Made by a program: the position numbers and the translations under genes. The notes under the pieces were generated by a model, which was not told the DNA's origin, did not search any database, and worked only from the letters and a program-made list of their open reading frames with translations. From Usnea hakonensis (lineage: Eukaryota > Ascomycota > Lecanoromycetes > Lecanorales > Parmeliaceae), in assembly GCA_013423325.1 (NCBI GenBank), contig BLJB01000171.1:34974-98973 (forward strand): a DNA stretch of 64,000 nt. The letters run 5' to 3'. Positions 1 to 11,466 of the stretch are shown here, one piece after another; position 1 is the stretch's first letter, and every line of letters starts with the position of its first letter.

Positions 1-799
1 ATGGCCATCTCCCCATGCCAGATGGTTGTCCTTCCGCGTCTGCCACCTTTCGCTGTGTATCACGCCGTTTGTCCTTGCGGGGCTTAACGTCCTAGCGCCT
101 GCATTTCTGCCTGTTTCGCTCTCCTCATAATCGGAAAATTGGTCTCCAGATAGTAGTGCGTCTAGGTCTGGGAACTTCTCCCTTGGGTTTGAGGAGGATG
201 ACCGGCGATGCTCGACGTTAGGAGAGCTCATAGTCCGGCTTTAGCAGATGCGCGATTACGACTCAGGTCTGGACTGTGCCTATAGACTCTTATGATTCTG
301 TATGCTTTGCAAGGAGACAAACGCGGAGATTTACTGCATTTTAAGTGGAAGATATCGTGATGGTGTCAGGAACCAAGTAGCTGCAGCAAAGCTGCAGCTA
401 CCTTGACTCTCAGGATACCCGTCGTATGGTGGATAGATTGCTCCCGGTAGTTGAATTTTTCAGGACAACCTTTTCTTTTGTAAGAAGGGTGGCGTGGACG
501 AGGAAAGGTTCTGAGTTGATGTGGGCTTTTACACATATACTACTGTCAGAGTATCACTCGCGAATTATCTACTCGATTCTGATTGGAGGAACTTCGAGTA
601 CGCTACGGCCGAATTATGTAAGACGAAGGCAAAAAACAAATCAATCTCTCGAATGCCATGGTCCATCAGGCAGGACGTCACAAGCTCAATTCCCTCTACC
701 TTCTTATGAATTCAATTACACCCGTCGCCATGAAATGACGAACTATGCTAGGGATCATTGGCACCAAGGCCTCTTTTGATCCCGACACATGACCTGAGA
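1..799. other. No supported gene; upstream region of the hydrolase
   Basis: Open frames here are short and overlap on both strands without recognisable protein similarity. The hydrolase downstream may have a further 5' exon in this stretch, because its family often starts with more N-terminal residues than the ATG at 800 provides, but I could not identify a convincing donor site or start. Nothing else can be supported. Confidence 0.5.
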
Positions 800-3700
800 A
801 TGCTGATCAGACACGGACAGGCTGAAGGTGAACTTTCAATTGGCTTCTCCTCGACATGGAATGTTCTGGGACCCTTTCAAATTGGAACAAGAGGTAAAAA
901 GAGCCTTGGTCTCCGATGTTCATCCCTAATATATGACAGAAGCAAGCTGGGGTGCAGATCCGTTGGAGTCTCTGGGGGGCTTTCGTGACCTCGCATATGA
1001 CAGAGAAACTCATTACCCCAGTTCAATTGCTCCCAGTGGTCGAGTATTCTGGTCAACTCATCAACTAGAAAGATCTTCAAGTTGCGGAGAGATTGCTGAA
1101 GCTTCCCTACTCGTCAGCTTTCCGGATATCGATTGGACATTTCTGCAATCCGTGTATGGCTGGGCTGCTTTACAATACCAAGCCTGGGCTCGAGGGCATC
1201 TAACAATAGCAGCAAGTACTGCACGATCAATAATACTCTATGCTGACAATGTCCTTGAATTCTGGGTTGATGATCAACACTATTTCGGCGGAGATTATTA
1301 TGCCTACCGCAGAGCACCTTTAGTCCTTCATTTAAGTCCGGGCAGCCACAATGTCAATATCAGATTAATTCGCGATGTTCGAGTAATGGGCGGTATCGGA
1401 GAGCCGAAGACATCGATCACATTGAAGGCGGAAGGCTCGAATAGCAGTCTAGCCCTTGTCGTGCACAAGGCTCTTATTCCTGACGTCGTCAATGGAGCCT
1501 TCGCCACCCCTTTTGCTTCTATACCTGTTCGTAATGAAGGACGAAAGCCCATGAATATATTGAAAGTTGCGGCCAAAGTGGTACGGCCTCTCGCTGTTAG
1601 CAGTTTCCAATATTGCTAATGGTGTGTCGAGGCAACCGTTAGCGCTGCCACCATTCAAATTTCACCAATGAGCTTAGCACCGGGTCAAACAAGGCCACTA
1701 TTGTTCCGTCTGTCTGCTCAGGGCAGTCTTCCTAAATCTTTTCCGCTAGAAGTAGCATACGTTGACTGTGACTCTCCTAATTGTCACCTTACTACTGTAG
1801 GCTACGAGCTGTTTGCCCTGTACCAGTCGTTCTCTAGGTTTCAAGACATGCTGCAGGAGCACATCACTCGTTAGATTAGTCGCATGACTCAAAATCTATT
1901 GTAAAAGAGACACACTGACTCCGAATGTATAAAGGTGACATCGATTATGATATCGGCGCATAACAGCCACTCTCCGCACAAAATCACTTTCCTTCACCCC
2001 GGTGGTATTGTTTCATACGCCATCCTTACAGCCCCTTCAAAGAAAGCAATTTCTCGATTGCCTTCCCCAAAACGCTTGCCGATCCTTCTTAATCTTCACG
2101 GAGCGGGACTCGAAGCAGATAGTCATCAAGTGCGCCATATGCTTGATTCAGTCTCCGATCTTCCCTCATGGACTATTTTCCCCAGTGGAGTAACTCCGTG
2201 GAGTGGCGATGATTGGCGTAAGTCCTGAGCTTTGGAGCGGCAGCATCTCGTACTAACATGGGTTAGATACATGGGGATTCGCGGACGTAGAAGGATCCGT
2301 AGCAGCAATCAGCGATTGGATTGAGGCTGTTGGCTGGAATGGGCCCTCCGTGGACGTTAATGCGTGGCTGGTCACTGGGCACTCGAACGGTGGTAAGTAC
2401 CGTTGCTCAAGCTAGGAAGCAGGCGCTGAAAATTATTAGGTCAAGGAACATGGTACGTACTCACACATCGACCGGAGAAAATTATTGGGGCTGCTCCAAT
2501 TTCAGCCTACTCGTCCATAGAGGGTAAGAGATGCTCCAGCCCATATGCATAAAATGGAGGTCTCACGATGTGTAATCCTAGGCTATGTGCCATACCAGAT
2601 GTGGGTGGAGGCGAATGCCGTAGTAACAATGTTACTACAGAACACGAGGCGAAGCTTTCGCCATGAGCTTCTTGTGACCAATTTCAAGGGCATTCCCATC
2701 GTGCAACAACATGGTAGCGCAGATGAAAACGTTCCTGCGTTTCATTCTCGGCGCATGAATCAGCTCATTTCCCAGATGAACGGAGAATCTCATCATCAAT
2801 ATGTAGAGTTGAAGGGCAAGGGGCATTGGTTTGAGGGTGTAATGACGACGGAACCACTTCTCGGACTCTACGAAATCCTTGGGCGTGAAGAGGACTGGGC
2901 ACAACTGCCTCAAAAGTTCACCACCACGATTGCTAATCCTTCTGACATGGGCACAAGAGGCGGTCTCTTGGTAGACCAATTAATCAGTCCAGATCAATTA
3001 GGAAAAATCGAGGTGGAAAGATGTTCAGTATCGGCAACCTGGACTTTGATGACGCACAATATCCTCCGATTCCATTTCGTTGTCGCCTCTGAAAATTCAG
3101 GCATCCTGCCTGACAAGCTAGTCATTGATCAAGAATGTATGCAGCTACCACCTGGAAGAGAGAAGTTCGCCTGCTGGCTCTTGCGGTCAGAAAAAGGCTC
3201 TTGGCATGTAAGGGATTGGTTGATGAAGACTTCGATCCAGAAGCTAACTTTCTCAGGTGTCTCATGACCGTCAATGGCTCATGACACAGCGTCACGGCGC
3301 GCAACTGGGACAGCTGGACTCGATTCTTCGCAGCGCTGGGCGATTTCTGATACGGACGTCCGTGCCTGTCTCTGATGTAGCAGTGCAGATTTCTCGGAAC
3401 CTCTTTCAGTACTTTGCTGCTGATTGCGAGATTGGTGATCTAAATTCTGCTGTAGACTCGCAATCAGGCAATGTGATAAGTGTGACACTAGGATCCGACT
3501 CACCAGTACTAGGGTCTGATTCAGATCCAGTTGGCTTAGACAGCGCCAGGGGACTGTATGTACGCAGACGTGGGGGCATAAAGACAGTATTCCCTTTCGA
3601 AGTCGGTATGGGATCCATCTTCCTCAGACCGTTGCTTGGCGAAAGACTTGAACTCGTCGTTTGGGGCTTCGACAGGCAGGGACTAAAGCAAGCGGCTCGT

Positions 3701-3844
3701 CTTGTGCCTATGTTGACGGGCGTAGGCCAACCCGACTTTGTCGTCGTCGGCAAAAAGTGTGCATGGGAAGGCGTTGCAGGCGTACTTGCCATGGGATCAT
3801 TTGACAACTCTTGGAAGGTATCAGAGGCCTCGTTCGTATCATGA
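800..3844 (+). CDS. Large fungal alpha/beta hydrolase, substrate unknown (8 exons)
   Basis: Exons 800-893, 940-1580, 1632-about 1819, about 1910-2217, 2267-2392, 2440-2523, 2582-3207 and 3257-3844 join in frame to about 884 residues. The N-terminal half starts with WNVLGPFQIGTRE then WGADPLE, followed by a beta-rich non-catalytic region. The catalytic half contains HTWGFADVEG, the nucleophile elbow GHSNGGQGTW (Ser of GxSxG) split by an intron, a likely acid in QQHGSADENVP and a likely catalytic His in GKGHWFEG, so the triad looks intact. I recognise this as a conserved ascomycete family usually annotated as alpha/beta-hydrolase or S9-like peptidase; no substrate is established. The apparent stop at 1617 lies inside a 51-nt intron with a GCTAAT branch point. 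The donor near 1820 is the least certain boundary. The ATG at 758 is an alternative start in the same frame. No clear signal peptide is visible from either start. Confidence 0.8.
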
Positions 3845-4428
3845 AGTTGCTGGTTTGATCGTTGAGACCAACTCGTTTGTCACAGCTGCTCTAAAGCTCT
3901 TTGCATCGGGGCAGACGCGGAAATAGACGCGGATTCGTAATTTGTGTTGACGGCAGTTACAAGTTAGGCCGGAATCACGCGAATTGAGAGCAATAGTCTA
4001 GTCTCAATGTTTGTTCACGGCTTATTTATTTACATCTTGCACCTTCCGTCTCCTTTTCTCTCCACCAGGAAACATGGTTCATAAAGTATCTTTGACCATG
4101 TCATTACATGTAATTTGATAGGTCAACACGTTCCTTCCCCATCGAATTCATGACCATCTACCTTAGAATCCCTCGAATTTATTCACCATCTCTTCCCTCC
4201 ACTCGCCCTTAGAGCTCTATCATCTTTGCTAAAGCTACTATCTATCCACTACAATCCTTCAAAGTTTTGGACATCCCAGAACCTCAGAAAAGTCTTCAAC
4301 GTAGATCAGTCCCATCGTGTCAAGAATTTGATCGGCGTGTTAGCGAATCATCTATCTACGCATGCTTCACACGTCCCAACACCACTTTCACACTCAAAGG
4401 TAGTAATCGCACAGTCTTTTTGCTCACC
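3845..4428. other. Intergenic; promoter and 5' leader of the PUF gene
   Basis: The stretch between two same-strand genes becomes pyrimidine-rich from about 4040 (many CTTCC, TCTCC and CATC tracts), which is typical of fungal core promoters and 5' leaders. No TATA box or protein-coding signal was recognised. Confidence 0.5.
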
Positions 4429-7247
4429 ATGGCTGGACTCCCCTCGAACGGGTCTCCCGCTGCACGAGGACGTGTTTCAACAACAAGGTTTGCAGTCCAC
4501 GATGAGGCCGACTATCAGGACAGCTCAACGTCTTCATGTCTAGCAAACTCGGTCAGGAGCCAGCCTCTTGCCTCAAGACCCGCATACTGATACGTCAATA
4601 GATGTCGAAGCAGGGTGTCACTAAACACGGTATCACCTCCATTGAAGGACCAACACCCTTAGCAACCTCGAAACTCGGAAACTTACAACCCCCTTCAGGT
4701 TCTTCGAGCGGTTCCAAGGTACGTCTACGATCCGCATCTCTACCCTCACACATCTTCACACATTTTCACCCACCATCACTTACTTTGCTGACACTGAAAT
4801 AGAAGGTGAAGGTCGAGCACTCTGCCCCCACTCCTCAGGATGAGATGCAGCCGGACTCCATGGACTCCTTACTTGCCAAACTTTCAGAGCAGCAGGCTCT
4901 GCTTGCGAAGCAAAAGACCACACTCTCCACCACAGGAGACGACGAGAGCCATGCGAAAGAAGGATCCAATGCCAGTTCGGCACTTTTAACTCCAGCCTCG
5001 GAGTCTTTCAGCTACACCAATACTGCCAACATCGCCAACGACGAAGACGACAAGAAACGCATTGAGGCATCGGAAATGGCACGCCTCAAGAAAGAACTCG
5101 ATGACGCCAAAGATCAGATTGCACGCCAAAAACAGGAGCTCGACCAGACTCGCGTCATAAAGCACACCTTCGACGAAGCAATTGGGCCACCCTCCGAGGT
5201 TGCACTCAGCCCGAGGACCGATTTCACTGACCCAACGAATACATTTCCAACTTCTAATCGCCCTCTCGACACAGCCCAGGGACACTGGCGTACTGAGGAC
5301 ACTCGTTCTGATGGGTCTGATGTGGTGGGCCCCTTCAATCCTGGACCAAATGCTTGGTCCAGTTCTTCTCGGCCCAGCTTCAGTGCCGCTCTGCAAGACT
5401 CAGGCTGGGGCCAGCCAGGGTCTCGTTCATGGGGCCAGCGAGTGATGGGGAACGCTTTACCTCCACCAGTATTGCTATCTCAGCAACCACCAATGCAGCA
5501 ACGCAATTATTCTGTGCCAGTCTCACCAGTGTCCAGTAGAGGTGGCCGTGGCATGAATGACTTCGGCCATTTCAATCAAGCGCGAGGCTACGGCCAAATG
5601 AATCCTCGGGACAACAACAACGCTCCACAATATCAACGTAGCAATGGATGGGACGTCTACACAGGTGGCTCCGGTCCCATGGATGGTATGAACCTTGGCG
5701 GCATGAGCCCTGGCTCCTCATTCCAATCCTTGGGAATGTATCCATCAGCTTACCAGCCACGTCCGATTGGCACACCCCTCTCCCCCACTGCGGCTGAATT
5801 TAGGGCTGGTCAAGCGTCAGCGAACCCTTGGAACTCTGCAGTGAGTCAAATCCTGTTAGACGAGTTTTGCGAATGAAATACTGATCGCTCAACAGCCCCC
5901 TGCTTCCCCTGGACAGACGTACGTGTCACCTATGGAGCCTCTCAACTACCGTCGCCTCCTCGACCGTAGTGTAACTTGCAACTGGAAATACATAGTTGAC
6001 AAAATCGTTTGCAACAACGACCAGCAAGCCTCAATTTTCTTACAGCAAAAACTCAAGGTTGGAACAGTGGAGCAGAAGTACGAGATCATTGAAGCCATTG
6101 TAGCCCAAGCTTATCCGCTGATGGTGAATCGTTTCGGGAATTTTCTGGTACAGCGTTGTTTTGAGCATGGAACCCCAGAGCAGGTGATCTCCATTGCAAA
6201 CGCCATCCGCGGAAACACTTTGAGTCTGAGCATGGATGCATTTGGCTGTCATGTCGTCCAAAAGGCCTTTGATGCTGTACCAGAAGAGTACAAGGCTATC
6301 ATGGTTCATGAGCTACTTCGTCGTATCCCAGAGACAGTCATCCATCGATATGCTTGCCACGTCTGGCAGAAATTGTTCGAATTGCGCTGGAGTGACTCAC
6401 CCCCACAGATTATGAAGTATGTCAATGAAGCTTTGTGTGGCATGTGGCACGAAGTAGCCTTGGGGGAAACTGGTAGTCTGGTTGTACAGAATATCTTTGA
6501 GAATTGTTTAGAAGAGGATAAGGTATGTTTATCACTTAAGATGGATCAAATCTCCAATTTGATTCGATCTCTACCTTTATAAGTCACGAATCTGACCAGT
6601 GCATACCCAAACAGCGACCTTGCATCAATGAGGTCCTGAGCAGTATCGACATCGTTGCACATGGTCAGTTTGGGAATTGGTGCATCCAGCACATCTGTGA
6701 GCACGGACTACCAACTGACCGTAGCCGTGCCATCGACCATGTTCTCCGATACGCAACCGAGTACAGTATGGACCAATTCGCTTCAAAGGTCGTCGAAAAA
6801 TGCCTAAAGATTGGTGGCGCTGATTTTCTTGAGCGTTACCTCGAGCGTGTTTGTGAAGGGCGCACGGATCGTCCGCGTATTCCTTTGATCGATAGTGAGT
6901 CCCCTGTACATTTTCATCACGGCAGTGCTGACCCCAATTCGAGTCGCAAGCGATCAGTACGGGAATTATCTCATTCAGTACATCCTTACGCACGCGAATC
7001 CCAACCATCGTGACATCGTGGCTTCTCACATCCGGTCAGTCGGGCTTCAGCTGTCTTACAATTATAGCTAACGATTCACAGCAAACATATGGTTTCCCTG
7101 CGTGGTTCCAAGTTTGGATCTCGTGTTGGCATGCTCTGTTGCAATCCTGCCTACACAACTCATCCTGGTCCTGGCGCTGGGCTTCCAACTAATCGATTCT
7201 CAAGTGCTCCGAGTAACATCGCCCGCTTTGGAGGAGCTTACCGTTAA
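4429..7247 (+). CDS. Pumilio/PUF-repeat RNA-binding protein
   Basis: Seven exons (4429-4551, 4602-4718, 4803-5840, 5896-6522, 6615-6894, 6944-7034, 7082-7247) sum to 813 residues in frame. The first about 430 residues are low complexity, with a Lys/Glu/Gln-rich coiled coil (around MARLKKELDDAKDQIARQKQ) and Gly/Pro/Asn-rich stretches. The C-terminal half is a Pumilio homology domain: repeats carry signatures such as NRFGNFLVQRC, DAFGCHVVQKAF, GETGSLVVQNIF, GQFGNWCIQHIC, DQFASKVVEKCL and DQYGNYLIQYIL. PUF proteins bind 3' UTR motifs and control mRNA translation, decay or localisation in the cytoplasm. The coiled coil plus a C-terminal PUF domain resembles the fungal Mcp2-like (meiotic coiled-coil) PUF class rather than Puf3 or Puf6; that subclass is inference. 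The start was chosen because the ATG at 4429 in a CACCATGG context joins the next exon through a GTCAGG donor; this first intron is the weakest. Confidence 0.9.
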
Positions 7248-7884
7248 GAGTCAGACGGGCGACGCTTCTTCTTGTCGAAATCTAGCACACCCTTGGCTTC
7301 CGTGTCCCACTCTTTCTGGGCCATTCGAGAATCCTTTATGTTGGAGCCGGAAACTTGCTCCAAACTACGTTTTCGGACTTGGCACAACTCCGTCTTCTAG
7401 TCTTTAAATCACCTTCGTCCTCAAATTTACCACATCCTAATCATCATATTCCATTCCAAACAGGTAAGACTCTTGCGTTATGTCAACAGCAATGGCACCT
7501 CGGACGCCGAGTCTTTGGAAAAGTCATGAGGAACCTTACCTGAGTGGAGATGAGAGAATAAAAATAATGGCGCGACATGGGCGTTGCAGCAAAGCGAGGC
7601 TCACATGCAGACAGCTTCCAATTCATAGCAGCTAGTTTTTTTTGTATCTCGATTATTGTGCTGGCGGTTCTGTCAGAGCAGCAGCTTCTTTAAGGTGTGA
7701 TTAAATGACGAGCGCATCATCTTTTACGTGTACTTTTACTTGGCTTCATGCCCACTCGACAGTCAGTGTATCTCAATAGACATGCCATGATTTTTTCTTC
7801 CACTCATTGCGCAGACCGGCAAAATGTTGTGATAGGTTCTGACCACGCCCTTGGGCCCCATACAACGCAATGTTAGCGACTCAA
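7248..7884. other. Intergenic between convergent genes
   Basis: This holds the 3' flanks of the PUF gene (+) and the Pex39-like gene (-). No coding signal, RNA gene or repeat was recognised. Confidence 0.5.
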
Positions 7885-8504
7885 TTATTTAACATCAGCA
7901 TCGTCGCCTGTTTCCCAAGGCTTTCTCCGCTTAGCAGTCGTTGGCTGAGAGATCTGTCCATCCAATACAATAGCAGGGACTTCCTTGATATCTGGTATTG
8001 GCTCTCCGCTTGTGATGAGCTCGACAATCTGGCTGAAGGATATCGGATATGGTGCAGGAGGCTCTACCTTGCTTCGAGAGTTGCCTGTGCCATCACGAGA
8101 AGTCAAACTAGATCCTGGAGGATTGTTGTTCATTTCGGAAGAATCAGACGCTGATGCTGTGATTGACATGCCATTGGCAAGTGATGGAGACAGTCGAGCC
8201 CGCCAGATTTGGTAGGCGTTGTAGTCAATGGAGGTATTGCTTTTCCTGCATGAAATGGAATTTCAGCATTTGAAGAGAAAGACAGCTCTCTAAATGTAGC
8301 ATACCGAGCTAAATAGAAGCACCTGGCACGCAGAGTCAAGTGTTCTGCTTGTTCTGGGGAAGGATTTGACCCCAGTATCGCTTGCAGACCACTTTGAAAT
8401 TCTCGATCAGATTTCCAGTCGTAATCTTCAAGCTGTTGGAACGCTACCACATCTTGCTCCCCAGATGTCATAGCATCACTCGAGTATTGGCTGACCATTA
8501 TCAA
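7885..8504 (-). CDS. Pex39-like peroxisomal import factor with KPWE motif
   Basis: Exon 1 is 8504-8305 and exon 2 is 8245-7885, split by a 59-nt intron (GTATGC to TGCAG); they join in frame to 186 residues. An N-terminal helical part is followed by a segment PYPISFSQIVELITSGEPIP and, near the C-terminus (residues about 175-178), a basic KRR followed by KPWE. The order of this segment followed by a basic KPWE box matches human C6ORF226 and yeast Yjr012c, recently described as Pex39, which cooperates with the receptor Pex7 in import of PTS2 proteins into peroxisomes through the KPWE motif. That functional knowledge is from memory; assignment here is by motif and layout. The gene is transcribed divergently from the Scd6 gene. 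The second ATG six bases downstream could equally be the start. Confidence 0.8.
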
Positions 8505-8891
8505 GACTGGTGGGGAACGTGGTCAGTGACCGAGTGAGCGTCCTCGGTGTATAGATTCAGTGGAGCTTGTCCTGTGTTGTGTTCAAGCAGCTGCATGATA
8601 GGGCTGATATGCAGAGCTAGGGTTAGGTCTACACCCGGTCGTCGGTACTTTAAGGTACGAGGGTACTTCGCCTGCCAAGGCTGTCAAAAACCACCCGTGA
8701 AATTCAACATAGCCACAAGCCACAAGGCATAGGGGAGCGAGGCATTCATCACACTTTATCCTCCTCTCCCCATATACATGAACAGTTTTATGCTCTACGT
8801 TCTAAGCTCTATTCATACCCTCTCTCATACTTAACCCTCACGCGATCAAAACTTCCAACGTCGTACTGACGCTTTGAGCCTTTACCTCACA
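8505..8891. promoter_or_regulatory. Divergent promoter between Pex39-like and Scd6 genes
   Basis: A 387-bp gap separates two start codons pointing outwards, so it must hold both promoters. The right half (8740-8880) is CT-rich on the plus strand, typical of a fungal 5' leader for the Scd6 gene. No clear TATA box is seen. Confidence 0.6.
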
Positions 8892-11128
8892 ATGGAATAC
8901 ATCGGGTAAGGCTAAAACCAGTCACGCCCAGGATAAACTGTAGCTGATGATGGTTGCAAAGATCTCGCATCTCCCTCATCTCCAAAAGAGATATTCGGTT
9001 TGTCTCACTCCCTATCCAGATCATGATCAGGGCATGATCGGAGCGGCATCACAGCTAAGGCAAATTTTCAGCTACGTTGGCACCCTTCATGAAATCAGCT
9101 CTGAGAACTCCACCGTTGCACTTGAGCAGGTCAAATCTTTCGGCACTGAAGGTCGAAATCCTGAAGACGAAGTTCCAGCATCAGATAATATTTATGAGTA
9201 CATTGTCTTTCGTGGTAGTGATGTCAAGGATCTCAGGATTGAAAAGGAGCCGGAAAAGTCGACTCAACAACCTCAAGTGCCTGATGATCCAGCAATTCTT
9301 GGGGTGAGTTTTCCCTCTGTCCTATTGTGAGCTGGATCTGCTCCATCGGGCGTCACATATGTTCCCCTTCCGCCCCCTAGATGATGAAGTATTTCGGATG
9401 TAAACCACAAATTATACCACCAAGAGCGCAAAATCGTGTGGAAATTTCCGTTGCCTTCCTTCTGATATACACAAGACCTAGTCCTTGCCGTTGAACGAGA
9501 TGAAGTATTTTCAGAGTGCTGACTATACCTGAATGTAGAACGCTCGCCCCATAGGCACTCCTATGTCATTGCCGCAAGCTCAAACCCAGCAGCAGCATCA
9601 ACAAGCATTATCTCAACCTCCACAGCAGAACCTGCAGAATCAGCAAAATCAGCAAAATCAGCAAAATCAACAGCAGCAGCAGCAGCAGCGGTTTCAGCAA
9701 CAACCTCATCAGCAAGGTCCACCGAGGTTTTCGCAGCAACAGTACTTTCCCCAATACTACCCCACTCAACCGAATCAGCGATTTGGCCCTGGAGGCCCCC
9801 AAGGGTTTCCACCTCATGCTTACCCTCCAATGCCCTACGGCTCCCCTCCGCCGGGCTGGTATCCTCCACCGAGCCAGGGATTTTCACATCCACCACCTGG
9901 CCAATTCTATCCACCTCCCATGCAATTCAGTGCCCCAGGGCAGCCGCCCATGCAGCAAGGCCCTAAATCGAACGCATCTACTCCTGCGGAACCATTGACA
10001 AGCAATGCACGGAAAGCTACTCCGCAGCAAGAATTGCCAGTCGACAAGCCAGCAGCCACTGTTAAATTGCCACACACAAACATCACACCTGCACCTGCGG
10101 CAGCAGCCCAGAACGGCCCACCTCCCCCAACAGAATCGAAACCTAATATATCTGAGGCTTTGGCTCCGCCAGCGCCCATGACTGCACCAGAGATTCCCGC
10201 TGTGGCCAAACCCGCAACTACTGCGCCCAAGAGCGGTCGTATCCTGCCTGCTGTTCCAATTCTGAGTCCTGCCGTTAAGCCTAAACCCCCGGCCATTGGT
10301 GCTTTGCAATCAAGTGTGACCAACGTCCCAGCCACCAGCCAACTTTCTGGAAATTCGACCGCACCGCGTCCGATCCAGCTTCCTACCAAATCACTCGAAG
10401 ACGCAAATCGGGACGCCAGAGCTGCGGTGGCAGCCGCAATGGCCAAGCTGCCACCCGCTCCCGGACAAAAGAAACAGACTAATGGAGAGAACGCAATTGA
10501 CAATCTGACAAACAAAGTCAATGAGATGAGAACTAATGATAACATACGGGTCTCCAGACAGCCTGGGACTGGAGGATACGCTGCTGGTCATCGGGGTGGA
10601 CGAGCCAGCTATCGTGGCGGGCGTGCGCGTGAGGACCAACCCACAAAGAAGATGGAGGTGCCCAAGGCGGATTACGACTTTGCTGAAGCCAACGCTAAAT
10701 TTGATAAGCAAGGTCTTGTTAAAGAAGTCATCGCTACCGGATCTCCAATAAACAGCCCAATCGAGGGCTCGAACGACAGTCCCGCAGAACCCTCAATCAA
10801 CGGTGGTCGTCGAGAAAGCGACCTCAGTGTCATTATCCCAGCTCCTCCTGGCTACAACAAGACCTCGTCGTTTTTCGATAATATCTCCAGTGAGAGCAAA
10901 GACCGCGATGATGTGGCTGGGCATCGTCTTGGAGGCCGCGAGTTCAGAAGCGAAGAGGTAAAGAAGAACCTTGAAACCTTTGGTCAAGGAAGCGTGGACA
11001 ATGGCTATCGTGGCGGTTTCCGAGGCCGAAGCCGTGGACGAGGCTATCGTGGAGGAAGAGGAAATAGTGCGCCTAGGGGAGGGAGAGGTGGCGTGAGAGG
11101 CAGGGGGCCTGTGACTGCTGAAGGCTAA
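8892..11128 (+). CDS. SCD6: Scd6/Sum2/Lsm14-family P-body protein
   Basis: Exons 8892-8905, 8962-8997, 9072-9303 and 9539-11128 give 623 residues. The N-terminus is an LSm14-type Sm-like domain (MEYIGSRISLISKRDIRYVG, then GTLHEI, EYIVFRGSDVKDLRI). It is followed by a long Gln- then Pro-rich linker, an FDF region (DYDFAEANAKFDK, about residue 475), an FFD box (YNKTSSFFDNISSESKDR), a TFG box (EEVKKNLETFGQG) and an RGG-rich tail. This is the complete domain order of Scd6/RAP55/Lsm14, which represses translation, binds eIF4G through its RGG tail and promotes decapping with Dhh1 and Dcp2. The first two exons are tiny (14 and 36 nt) and were identified from the conserved protein start. The 235-nt third intron is unusually long for this window and might hide a small exon. 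Confidence 0.95.
9635..9689. repeat. Glutamine-coding CAG/CAA tract
   Basis: Inside the Scd6 gene a 9-bp unit (AAAATCAGC-like, encoding Gln-Asn-Gln) repeats about three times and runs into six consecutive CAG codons. The tract encodes part of the Gln-rich linker and is a likely length-variable microsatellite. Confidence 0.85.
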
Positions 11129-11466
11129 ATTATGTGTAGAAGCGATGGAGACATGGTATTCGGAAGATGAGAAAAACAGCAACTGCTTTACGGAGGCTGG
11201 CCATTTGTGCATGATGGACAGGACTGGATAATGATTGTAACACTACCCGCACAACGTGACGATGGTTGCTCGTTTTCGCCAAAAGGATGATATGACCGTC
11301 CTAGCATCTGTGGCGCAGTGGCAGCATGTCAGTTGCTTAGAAAGTAGCCATTTTATACTTGAAACAAGCTTATAGTCTTGATCAAAGCTTTTTTCATTTT
11401 GCAAAAGTTGTCTCTTGATTTCGAAACGGAAATATCACAAATTGGTCAATCAAGTCTTTGAAGGTA
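11129..11466. other. Intergenic between convergent genes
   Basis: The 338-bp stretch contains 3' flanks of the Scd6 gene (+) and the Rad57-like gene (-). Nothing else was recognised. Confidence 0.5.

Noticed and set aside
426..779. 117-codon open frame near the left end
   Set aside because: No recognisable features; overlapping frames of similar length exist in this stretch.
1617..1619. In-frame stop that would break the hydrolase
   Set aside because: It lies in a 51-nt intron (1581-1631) with a proper donor, branch point and acceptor; the family sequence continues across.
9907..10545. 212-codon open frame on the minus strand
   Set aside because: It is antisense to the Scd6 coding exon; its apparent Gly/Ala/Val richness is the complement of Pro/Ala/Gln codons.
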